In this document: positions 1 through 5,310 of the stretch, in pieces
Position numbering within the stretch: position 1 is the first letter of the stretch
Layout: each line of letters opens with the position of its first letter
From: Bacillota bacterium
GTDB lineage: Bacteria; Bacillota; DTU025
Assembly (NCBI GenBank): GCA_012842765.1
Contig: DUWJ01000095.1
Location: 1 to 6,719 of the forward strand
DNA length: 6,719 nt
Direction: 5' to 3'
Program-made: the position numbers and the translations under genes
The notes under the pieces: generated by a model
The model's input: the letters and a program-made list of their open reading frames with translations, nothing else
Databases searched by the model: none
Told to the model about the DNA's origin: nothing

Positions 1-1
1 C

Positions 2-125
2 ACATTCCAACACCTCGCTCATCTTGATCAGATTGTCGAACGTCGCTAGCGCAGGATTTTCTGAGCGCGCGATGGATCATGGATGATAGCCTAGAGGATT
101 GAAGATGGGCTTGATCCTCCTTCAC
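2..125 (-). pseudogene. Possible XRE-type helix-turn-helix remnant, frameshifted, cut by left edge
   Basis: Read on the minus strand, bases 76 to 2 give SIARSENPALATF followed by DNLIKMSEVLEC. This resembles the recognition helix and following helix of XRE/HTH_3 antitoxin-like regulators (pattern S-I-A-R-x-E-x-x-x-x-N-P-x-L-x-T-L-x-x-I-A-x-A-L). A TGA at 79-77 closes this frame upstream. The adjacent frame starts at GTG 125 behind AGGAGA (136-131) and reads VKEDQAHLQSSRLSSMI, which could match the preceding part of such a domain (E-D-x-A-x-L-x-x-S-R-x-S-S-x-I). Joining the two needs one frameshift near base 75 and a few lost residues around the turn. I infer a decayed DNA-binding protein. The alternative is that the GTG-125 frame, which stays open to the edge for 41 codons, is a real gene start and the other frame is chance. 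Confidence is low. Confidence 0.3.
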
Positions 126-328
126 GTGTATCTCCTGAGGACTTGTCAGACACCCGGGTTGCATATTGCCTATTCTAGATTCGTCCACATACACCTGCAA
201 ACTATTCCATCAAGGCGTTTGCCTGCCACTTAGCTGCGTCCATCATAAGCGAACGTTTCCGGTCTTGCCGCTTCTGTGGTGTTGGAACGTTCAATTTGGG
301 AGATGGCTGCACGGATCTTGAATGGTAG
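126..328. other. Stretch with no supportable gene
   Basis: Both strands were read in all frames. Only short frames are present, such as a minus-strand peptide ending MDAAKWQANALME before a TAG near 205. It has no recognisable family and no convincing start. No tRNA-like fold, terminator or repeat array was seen. Confidence 0.4.
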
Positions 329-428
329 GTGCGTCGAGGCGTACCGCATGTCGGGGCCGAATATGACTTTAAAGCTCCCAAATATCATCTTACCATGTGC
401 CGTGCTAGAGAAGGTGATGTATAATTGT

Positions 429-450
429 ATGAGGGTGGCTGTTCCCTCAT
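429..450 (+). repeat. Inverted repeat, 7-base arms, 8-base loop
   Basis: ATGAGGG (429-435) is followed by TGGCTGTT and then CCCTCAT (444-450), a perfect hairpin. There is no T-run after it, so it is not a typical terminator. The left arm holds a GAGGG ribosome-binding-like sequence and the right arm covers ATG 449, so the fold would hide both signals of the small frame beginning there. Confidence 0.4.
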
Positions 451-514
451 GCTTCGCGTCGTCAAGGCAAAGGACGGGTTTGAGATGGTAAAAAAGAACG
501 CAGACGGGGCCATG

Positions 515-539
515 AAGATCTATTCGAATTCTAGATCTT
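515..539. promoter_or_regulatory. Perfect inverted repeat upstream of the ABC operon (candidate operator)
   Basis: AAGATCTA (515-522) and TAGATCTT (532-539) are perfect 8-base arms around the spacer TTCGAATTC. The site ends 73 bases before the ATPase start codon. The size and symmetry suit a dimeric repressor site; a hairpin in the leader RNA is the alternative. No convincing -35/-10 pair could be placed beside it. Confidence 0.4.
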
Positions 540-597
540 GACGACCTCTGATAGGGATATGCCTTTTGGCACTGTGATTTTGAAGGTGGCTGCGAAC

Positions 598-604
598 AGG
601 AGGG
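598..604 (+). promoter_or_regulatory. Ribosome binding site that fixes the ATPase start
   Basis: AGGAGGG lies eight bases before ATG 613. A longer in-frame extension beginning at TTG 538 has no comparable site and adds 25 residues with no family similarity, so ATG 613 is the better start. Confidence 0.8.
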
Positions 605-612
605 ATTCTTTG

Positions 613-1392
613 ATGATCAATGCACTCGGGCTTACCAAGAGGTTCGGCGACACGCTTGCCGTTGACAGCCTTGATCTTCATGTAGGCGCAGGCGAGATAT
701 TCGGCTTTCTCGGTCCCAATGGAGCCGGTAAGACCACTTCTATCAATATGATGATAGGGATTCTCACTCCTACCGCGGGTCGCGTCGAGCTCGCAGGGAT
801 AGATGTGGCAAAGGATCCTCTCAAGGCCAAGGCGATTATTGGTTACGTGCCAGACCAGCCCAATATCTACGAGAAACTTACAGCCTGGGAGTTCTTGATG
901 TTCGTGGCCAATCTCCACGAAGTTGAGAGAGGACGGGCCGAAAAAAAGGCTAGGAACCTTTTGAAGATGTTTGATCTTCTGGATCGGGCTGATGAGCAAC
1001 TGGGTGGATACTCGCATGGGATGAAGCAAAAGGTCGTCATAGCCAGCGCGCTCTTGCATGAGCCTAAGATACTGTTTATGGACGAACCTACTGTAGGACT
1101 TGATCCAGGGAGCGCTAGGCTGGTAAAGGATATCCTCCGCGAGCTTGCTTCGGAGGGTGTCACGGTTTTCATGAGCACACATGTACTAGAGATCGCAGAG
1201 CGGATGTGCGATCGGGTGGGTATTATTCAAAAGGGGAGATTGCTGGCTGTGGGCAACATGGACGATCTACGTGAGGTCGCGGCGGCCAAAGGCGCCATGA
1301 AGCATCCGGAGGCTTCCACGTTGGAAGACCTTTTCATAGAACTAACTGGCGGTTCCGATTATGCAGAAGTCTCCAGATACTTGGAGGGCTAG
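613..1392 (+). CDS. ABC-2 type transporter, ATP-binding protein
   Basis: This 259-residue protein is the cytoplasmic ATPase that powers the membrane protein encoded next to it. All nucleotide-binding motifs are visible: Walker A GPNGAGKT (34-41), Q-loop glutamine in VPDQP (82), signature YSHGMKQK (133-140, a variant of LSGGQ common in ABC-2 ATPases), Walker B ILFMDEPT (153-160), D-loop GLDP (162-165) and switch histidine 190 in MSTHVLE. The C-terminal stretch around STLEDLFIELTGG (235-247) is typical of single-domain exporter ATPases of the CcmA-like group. Length is normal for the family. The stop is followed after five bases by the permease start, with that gene's ribosome binding site inside this coding end, so the two are translationally close and surely co-transcribed. 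The substrate cannot be told from the ATPase. No catalytic residue is missing, so it should be active. Confidence 0.95.
   Translation: MINALGLTKRFGDTLAVDSLDLHVGAGEIFGFLGPNGAGKTTSINMMIGILTPTAGRVELAGIDVAKDPLKAKAIIGYVPDQPNIYEKLTAWEFLMFVANLHEVERGRAEKKARNLLKMFDLLDRADEQLGGYSHGMKQKVVIASALLHEPKILFMDEPTVGLDPGSARLVKDILRELASEGVTVFMSTHVLEIAERMCDRVGIIQKGRLLAVGNMDDLREVAAAKGAMKHPEASTLEDLFIELTGGSDYAEVSRYLEG
1383..1388 (+). promoter_or_regulatory. Ribosome binding site of the permease gene
   Basis: GGAGGG sits within the last codons of the ATPase gene, nine bases before ATG 1398. This supports the chosen start and the coupling of the two genes. Confidence 0.7.
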
Positions 1393-1397
1393 ACGAC

Positions 1398-3191
1398 ATG
1401 GACAAGACGTTTCTCATCCTATCAGTTGAACTTCGACAAGCGTTTCGAGGAACCCGGGGTGAGAGTGAAAAATCGAGTCAGGGCAAGCGCATAGCGAGAA
1501 ATGCCCTGGGCTATTTGGCTCTTTTCAGTTTTGCCATTTTCGTAGGTACCAGTGTGTACAATATTGCCGCGGCCTTGTCCGATACGCTTGCCGCTTATCC
1601 AGACATGGTGCGGGCAGTATGGTTGAACCTGATGTCAGGTTTATCACTAGGAGTTTTCGTCATGCTCTTCATGACAGGTGTCTCCGTGGTCTATCAAGCT
1701 TTGTATGATTCGGGCGATCTCAAATTCCTGTTGAGCACCCCCACACCTGTGGGTTCAGTGGTTGGGGCGAAGTTGACGGTGGCCCTTGTGAGGAACCTGG
1801 CGGCGCTTGTCCCATTCATGTACCCGATATGGGTTGGATATGGTGCCGGCAGTCGCGCACCGTTCTCTTTCTACTTCATGTCCATCCTGGCGATCCTCCT
1901 CGCTGCACTGCTGTTTACCGCGGTGACGGCCATTTTCGCAATGATAGTAATGAGGAACGTTCCAACTCAGAAGATGAGGCAAGTCATCATGATCGGCTCG
2001 CTTGTTGTGGGATTTATGTTCGTCCTCGCCACGCAAGTTCTCAGCGCCAAGATGACCCGTTCCAATGGCCTCGATGCCACAGCCTTGGCGCAGGCGGCCC
2101 AGGGCTGGGGACTGGGCAGGACATGGTATTTGCCACATGTCTGGGTGGTTAAAACGGCCTTTCTCACTACGCCGGGATTTGGATTTTCACTCTGGGAATC
2201 GCTTTTTCCTCTGGCTGTTGCGGCGATAGGGGCGTTTGTAGGCGCCATAGGCTTGTCGGCCAATGCTTTTGTGACTGGTTGGTCAGCTGCAGGCGATGTG
2301 GAGACTGGCAAGTCAGGCGCCATGCGTCGTCGACGAACGCGTAAAGGGACCGGAGAGAAAGCAATCTGTTGTGAGCTGGCTGACGACGCCGAATCAGAAA
2401 TGCCCGATACGATGATTCGAAGACATACAGGGCAGGGTTGGGGGATCTTTGCCAAGGACTTGACCATCATAAAGAGACAGCCCATTATATGGTATAGCAT
2501 TCTTGTAGCCATAGTAGCATCTGGATTTTACCTCTATAACATGTCCTACGGGGCGCGTTCGGGCGATGTGGGAGCCATTCCCGATATAATGAAGGACGTG
2601 ATTCTTTTTGTCTTAGTCATGATGTCGACGATTTCTTCAGGGCAGATAGCCGGCATGTGCATCAGTATGGATGGGGAGAGCCTCTGGCTGCTTCGATCCA
2701 TGCCCATCGACCCTGGGACGTACTTCAACGCTAAAATGGCGCTGGCGGTCATGCCCGGGGCCACAGTCTTCACCGTGCTCGCGCTGGCTATGGCTTTTAT
2801 CCCCGACATTCCTCAATATCCGCTCTACCTGTCGCTTCCTGTGGGATACGCCGCCATATCCATGCTTGGCGCGCTGGAGGTCATGTCTGATGCAATGAGG
2901 CCCAATTTCAGCCTCAGAATGTCGGGGGCATCAGGGACGCAAAACCAGAAAGACCCTGGCAAGTCGCTCATATCCTTGGGAATCAGTATGGCAGGGACAT
3001 TCGTCTTGGGTGCGGCTTTTGCATTCAATAACTACTATTCGCATCTCGGCTTTTCTGAGGGTATGAGTAGACAAGCGGCAATCCTTGTTGGCACGATCGC
3101 TTTTGCAACTATAGTCGTCGCAGGACATGCGATTGCGCGAAGTCTGGCTTTAGCCAGCATCAAGCGTATATTGAGAGGCGAATCAAACTGA
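1398..3191 (+). CDS. Large ABC-2 type permease, probable exporter subunit
   Basis: This 597-residue membrane protein is the likely partner of the upstream ATPase. By eye there are about twelve hydrophobic segments: near 38-60, 80-100, 125-149, 157-184, 195-215, 268-290, 365-382, 400-420, 447-468, 475-495, 525-545 and 560-582. A charged, presumably cytoplasmic linker (about 297-350) carries MRRRRTRKG at 309-317. Two segments look related: DLKFLLSTPTPVGSVVGAKL (107-126) and SLWLLRSMPIDPGTYFNAKM (428-447). Each follows a D/E-G-rich turn and precedes a long hydrophobic stretch, which suggests two homologous six-helix halves. The LL-x-S-x-P motif followed by an A-K pair is a feature of large ABC-2 exporter subunits that I recall from Pfam families such as ABC_tran_2 and ABC_export; exact family assignment is unproven. 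No signal peptide and no ATPase motifs are present. Substrate is unknown; drug, lipid or peptide export are all possible. Confidence 0.85.
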   Translation: MDKTFLILSVELRQAFRGTRGESEKSSQGKRIARNALGYLALFSFAIFVGTSVYNIAAALSDTLAAYPDMVRAVWLNLMSGLSLGVFVMLFMTGVSVVYQALYDSGDLKFLLSTPTPVGSVVGAKLTVALVRNLAALVPFMYPIWVGYGAGSRAPFSFYFMSILAILLAALLFTAVTAIFAMIVMRNVPTQKMRQVIMIGSLVVGFMFVLATQVLSAKMTRSNGLDATALAQAAQGWGLGRTWYLPHVWVVKTAFLTTPGFGFSLWESLFPLAVAAIGAFVGAIGLSANAFVTGWSAAGDVETGKSGAMRRRRTRKGTGEKAICCELADDAESEMPDTMIRRHTGQGWGIFAKDLTIIKRQPIIWYSILVAIVASGFYLYNMSYGARSGDVGAIPDIMKDVILFVLVMMSTISSGQIAGMCISMDGESLWLLRSMPIDPGTYFNAKMALAVMPGATVFTVLALAMAFIPDIPQYPLYLSLPVGYAAISMLGALEVMSDAMRPNFSLRMSGASGTQNQKDPGKSLISLGISMAGTFVLGAAFAFNNYYSHLGFSEGMSRQAAILVGTIAFATIVVAGHAIARSLALASIKRILRGESN

Positions 3192-3235
3192 GCAAAAACC
3201 GCTTTGTGCTGGGCACAGGCGTACGTTGTCCCCAT

Positions 3236-3950
3236 CGGTTTCATGGGATGCTGTAAGCGATCTAGAAGGTCGTAAAACAGAGGGGGAAGGTGGGGACCGA
3301 TTGGGGATTTCCTATGGACCTATCCAAATCCTTCGACTGCGTCAGTCATGATATCGTCATGGCCAAGGTGGCTAGGGTGGTCGAAGATAGGCTAGTGCTC
3401 AAGCTTATCCGGGAGTTTTTCGAGGCTAAAGTCATGGAAGACGACGTGTGTAAGAACTGAGTAGGGCGAGCCACAAGTCGGTCCGAGGAGTCCTCTGTTC
3501 GCCAACATCATGCTGAACGGCTTAGAATGAGAACTCGAGAAGAGAGGGCATAGATTCACTAAAAGTCGGCGCGCCGGAGGACGGGTGATGGCGAGCGTTC
3601 GACGTTTTGTGGAGGGGAAATCTGAAGTTCAAGCTCCAATTGTGGAAATCAGGCCGCAACCACGACCCGGGAGCGGTCTGAAGAGCGGATTTGGAGGCTC
3701 ATCGGCCTCAGCGACGGGTCGAGTATCGACAGAGGCCTTTGCGAGCTCAGTCTCTACCTGTGTGGGTGGATGGGATACTCCCGGATCGCGCGGACACCTA
3801 GGGTATACCAGAGGCTAGACTAATGGATGCAGCGATGCGCGCGGCTCGGCAAGGTCACCCAAAGCCGAAGTCTTCTCGGACACCGGTATTTTGCAAGGCA
3901 ACGCGGGTTTGAATACTGGGGTGTTGCCGCGTTCTTTCCTACTGTGGATA
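3236..3950 (+). pseudogene. ltrA: Decayed group II intron reverse transcriptase/maturase
   Basis: Conserved LtrA-type blocks appear in order but in two frames. Frame one (from 3236; intact ORF 3314-3460) reads MDLSKSFDCVSHDIVMAKVA and RVVEDRLVLKLIREFFEA, matching the D-L-x-K-F-F-D-x-V-N-H-D reverse transcriptase block. The other frame (3456-3650) reads TE, stop, GEPQVGPRSPLFANIMLN, then ELEKRGHRFTKSRRAGGRVM, matching the G-T-P-Q-G-G-P-L-S-P-L block and what follows it. The first frame resumes (about 3671-3950) with ERSEERIWRLIG, YLCGWMGYSRIARTPRVYQR and EYWGVAAF, matching the intron maturase (GIIM) domain. Stops fall inside conserved blocks (TAG 3462, TGA 3528, TAA in LD-stop-WM near 3821). 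The Y-A-D-D region between RF and KSRR is missing in frame, and the segment between domains is shortened. The N-terminus and the intron RNA are not recognisable. It cannot encode an active enzyme. Confidence 0.88.
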
Positions 3951-3967
3951 GGCTTTTAGCGAAGAGG

Positions 3968-3985
3968 AAGCGCAACTTGGCGCTT
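3968..3985 (-). terminator. Weak hairpin at the end of the SIS gene
   Basis: On the minus strand AAGCGC, CAAGTT, GCGCTT forms a perfect 6-base stem that overlaps the TAA stop codon. The bases after it (CCTCTTCGC) are pyrimidine-rich but lack a true T-run, so termination here is only a possibility. Confidence 0.25.
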
Positions 3986-4739
3986 AGGGCCGTTTGCTCG
4001 CAAGCGACCTTGCTGCTTCGGAGTCTGCATAGGCCTCATCCCATTTTGCTCCGAAATCGTCCCCGCCTGCTATGTTCGAGCTCATCATCACAGGCGGTTC
4101 AATACCCATTTCATGCAACTTGCCAATGACCTCGACAGATATTGCGTTGACAATCGCGATCCCAGCTAATGTTGATGCCGGGCCGATCTTTATCGGGGAT
4201 GCGCACGTATCGAGCATTGCATCTCCTGGAATGCTGCAATTGTCCACCACGATGTCTGCTGCCTCAAACAACCTCTTGCCGCTAGGATGGCGGGAAGACT
4301 CGGCTTTACTGTGTCTTACTGACGTGATAGCTATTACGGTGACCCCCCGAGACTTGGCGCCAAGCGCCATTTCGACCGGAACCGAGTTGATGCCGGAATT
4401 GGATATGACAATAAGCGAATCGCCTGGGCGGATGCCCGAGTCGTCCAGTATGATGCCGGCATATCCCTCCAGGCGTTCCAGGGCGGTGGCCTTTTTAGGG
4501 GAGCTGTGCAACGTCATGGCGTGTTCGACTATGGGTCTGACAGGCACCAAACTGCCTGCCCGGTGGAACGGTTCTACGGCGACTGACGCTGAATGTCCGG
4601 TGCCAAAAAGATATAGCAGGCCTCCGTGGCTCAGCGAATTTGCAATTGCGGAAGCCGCCTTCTCGATCGCGCTCATTTGAGTCGTGGCGATTTCGTCGAG
4701 CACCTTTTCGGCGCCACGTAAATATGAATAGCCAAGCAC
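3984..4739 (-). CDS. SIS-domain phosphosugar-binding protein, UPF0309-like
   Basis: This 251-residue cytoplasmic protein has the sugar isomerase (SIS) fold, which binds phosphorylated sugars in isomerases and regulators. Visible features are an N-terminal helix (about 10-38), the phosphosugar loop LFGTGHS (44-50) followed by VEPFHRAG, the second binding loop VISNSGINSVPVEMA (111-125), a cysteine-bearing CSIPGDA (168-174), and the C-terminal signature MMSSNIAGGDDF (218-229) that marks the UPF0309 / SIS_2 group. Length matches that family (about 240-250). The start is GTG, chosen because GGAGGTG lies nine bases upstream; the next in-frame methionine (22) would cut the first helix. The reaction is not established for this family; an amino-sugar or similar phosphosugar step is a reasonable inference. 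It stands alone, convergent with the decayed intron gene and divergent from the radical SAM gene. No defect is visible. Confidence 0.88.
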   Translation of the reverse strand: MLGYSYLRGAEKVLDEIATTQMSAIEKAASAIANSLSHGGLLYLFGTGHSASVAVEPFHRAGSLVPVRPIVEHAMTLHSSPKKATALERLEGYAGIILDDSGIRPGDSLIVISNSGINSVPVEMALGAKSRGVTVIAITSVRHSKAESSRHPSGKRLFEAADIVVDNCSIPGDAMLDTCASPIKIGPASTLAGIAIVNAISVEVIGKLHEMGIEPPVMMSSNIAGGDDFGAKWDEAYADSEAARSLASKRP

Positions 4740-4748
4740 TGCCTAGCC

Positions 4749-4755
4749 CACCTCC
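4749..4755 (-). promoter_or_regulatory. Ribosome binding site of the SIS gene
   Basis: GGAGGTG on the minus strand, nine bases before the GTG at 4739-4737, decides the start codon in the absence of an ATG. Confidence 0.75.
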
Positions 4756-4788
4756 GGACAATCCGTCCTGCTCGCGAATTTGCTACAG

Positions 4789-4816
4789 AATCGAGAATTC
4801 TGAACTTAATTCGATT
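4789..4816. repeat. Bulged inverted repeat upstream of the SIS gene
   Basis: AATCGAGAATT (4789-4799) can pair with AATTCGATT (4808-4816) with a single bulged G, around the loop CTGAACTT. It lies 50 bases upstream of the SIS start codon, in its probable leader or promoter, so it could be an operator or a leader hairpin. Confidence 0.4.
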
Positions 4817-4828
4817 TTCCTTCATGGT

Positions 4829-4841
4829 ATTTGTGACAAAT
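4829..4841. promoter_or_regulatory. Perfect 13-base dyad ATTTGTGACAAAT (candidate operator)
   Basis: ATTTGT and ACAAAT are perfect arms around one G, 90 bases upstream of the SIS start. The TTGTGA core recalls half-sites of Crp- and Rex-type regulators, but the spacing does not fit either well, so no regulator is assigned. On the minus strand a weak promoter could overlap it (TTGTCC at 4859-4854, 17 bases, ACAAAT). Confidence 0.4.
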
Positions 4842-4851
4842 CGAGTCTGAA
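4839..4851. repeat. Second copy of a direct repeat (first at 4789-4804)
   Basis: AATCGAGTCTGAA here matches AATCGAGAATTCTGAA at 4789-4804 apart from a three-base insertion. The copies begin exactly 50 bases apart, about five helical turns, which fits paired protein-binding sites upstream of the SIS gene. It could also be chance in A/T-rich DNA. Confidence 0.35.
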
Positions 4852-4904
4852 GGACAAAGATCTGTGCGGCAATGGGAATACTTCAGAAGGTATATGTATA
4901 TCAA

Positions 4905-4921
4905 TGTAGAATAAATCTACA
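4905..4921. repeat. Short perfect inverted repeat TGTAGA / TCTACA
   Basis: Six-base arms surround ATAAA. It lies 166 bases upstream of the SIS start and may be a binding site. Neither side has a T-run long enough for a terminator. Confidence 0.35.
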
Positions 4922-5111
4922 AATCAGAGTGGTGTGTCCGTATGTCGAACTGACGGATAGGTGAGTGCTTCAGGGGGCCAGCACGTGACAGAACTGGAGC
5001 GAGGGTGGTCGCCTGAAATTGGCAGGAAGCGAAAGGGACGTGGCATGGCTATATTTCGGCGCCTATCGCTGTAGCCATAAAGGCACCTCACAAATCCTCA
5101 AATTTGGTGTA
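4922..5111. other. Intergenic stretch with no supportable gene
   Basis: A plus-strand frame is open from about 4989 to 5175, but it has no good start or ribosome site and no recognisable motif. It overlaps the phased repeat and the promoter elements, so it is treated as chance. No RNA gene was recognised. Confidence 0.4.
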
Positions 5112-5141
5112 TATATCGGCGTATTTCGGAGTATCTCGCGT
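5112..5141 (+). repeat. Three tandem 10-base repeats, consensus TATNTCGGNG
   Basis: TATATCGGCG, TATTTCGGAG and TATCTCGCGT follow one another without gaps. A fourth copy, TATTTCGGCG, lies at 5052-5061, exactly 60 bases before the first. The ten-base period places every copy on the same face of the helix. The array ends ten bases before the -35 box of the predicted radical SAM promoter, a usual place for activator binding. Confidence 0.55.
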
Positions 5142-5151
5142 TCATGTTTGT

Positions 5152-5180
5152 TTGAAAACTCTCCTTCAAAGGGATAGAAT
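5152..5180 (+). promoter_or_regulatory. Sigma-70/SigA-type promoter for the radical SAM gene
   Basis: TTGAAA (5152-5157) and TAGAAT (5175-5180) each match the consensus at five of six bases and are separated by the ideal 17 bases. Transcription would start near 5187, giving a leader of about 125 bases before GTG 5311. No clear riboswitch fold was recognised in that leader. Confidence 0.6.
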
Positions 5181-5297
5181 GGCATGTGCATACATTCATA
5201 GTAATGAACTGTAATCTTGACATCTGAGGATGGAGGCGTATTTGAAGGGTGTGATGTTATCTTCATCGGAGTGATGCAGGAAAAAAATCCAGTGATT

Positions 5298-5304
5298 GGA
5301 GGGG
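5298..5304 (+). promoter_or_regulatory. Ribosome binding site of the radical SAM gene
   Basis: GGAGGGG lies six bases before GTG 5311. An overlapping ATG at 5309 is followed at once by a stop, so GTG is the start. Confidence 0.75.
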
Positions 5305-5310
5305 ATTGAT

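Larger units (their letters stand above)
329..541 (+). pseudogene. Broken plus-strand reading frame, origin unknown
   Basis: One frame, open from after a TAG at 326-328 to the TGA at 539-541, is interrupted only by TAA at 422-424. The part before the stop includes EYDFKAPKYHLTMCRAREGD, and the part after includes MLRVVKAKDGFEMVKKN and ends in DGAMKIYSNSRS. The residue mix looks like folded protein, which is the only reason for listing it. I do not recognise the family. A 30-residue ORF starting at ATG 449, nine or ten bases after GAGGGTGG, could instead be a small gene. The minus strand across the same bases also has a long open frame, so strand assignment is uncertain. The last codons overlap the inverted repeat at 515-539, which lies upstream of the ABC operon. 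Confidence 0.22.

Noticed and set aside
276..491. A 71-codon plus-strand frame starting at GTG
   Set aside because: No ribosome site and no recognisable motif. The neighbouring frame looks at least as protein-like, so neither is called as an intact gene.
515..539. Cluster of AGATCT, TTCGAA, GAATTC and TCTAGA looks like a cloning polylinker
   Set aside because: These sites follow from the inverted repeat itself, and the flanks contain no vector-like sequence, so an artefact is not supported.
520..1182. A 220-codon open frame on the minus strand
   Set aside because: It is antisense to the ATPase, whose Walker motifs prove the coding strand, and it has no family features.
3585..3818. A 77-codon plus-strand frame as a separate small gene
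   Set aside because: Its first residues are the MASVRRF block of the decayed maturase, and the rest is out-of-frame translation of the maturase domain.
4072..4680. A 202-codon open frame on the plus strand
   Set aside because: It is antisense to the SIS-domain gene, which has a full set of family motifs and a good ribosome site.
5217..5245. TTGACA at 5217-5222 as an alternative -35 box
   Set aside because: No acceptable -10 box lies 16-18 bases downstream, and the pair at 5152/5175 is much better.
5063..5266. A 67-codon minus-strand frame in the divergent intergenic region
   Set aside because: It runs through the phased repeat and the predicted promoter, and has no recognisable domain or ribosome site.
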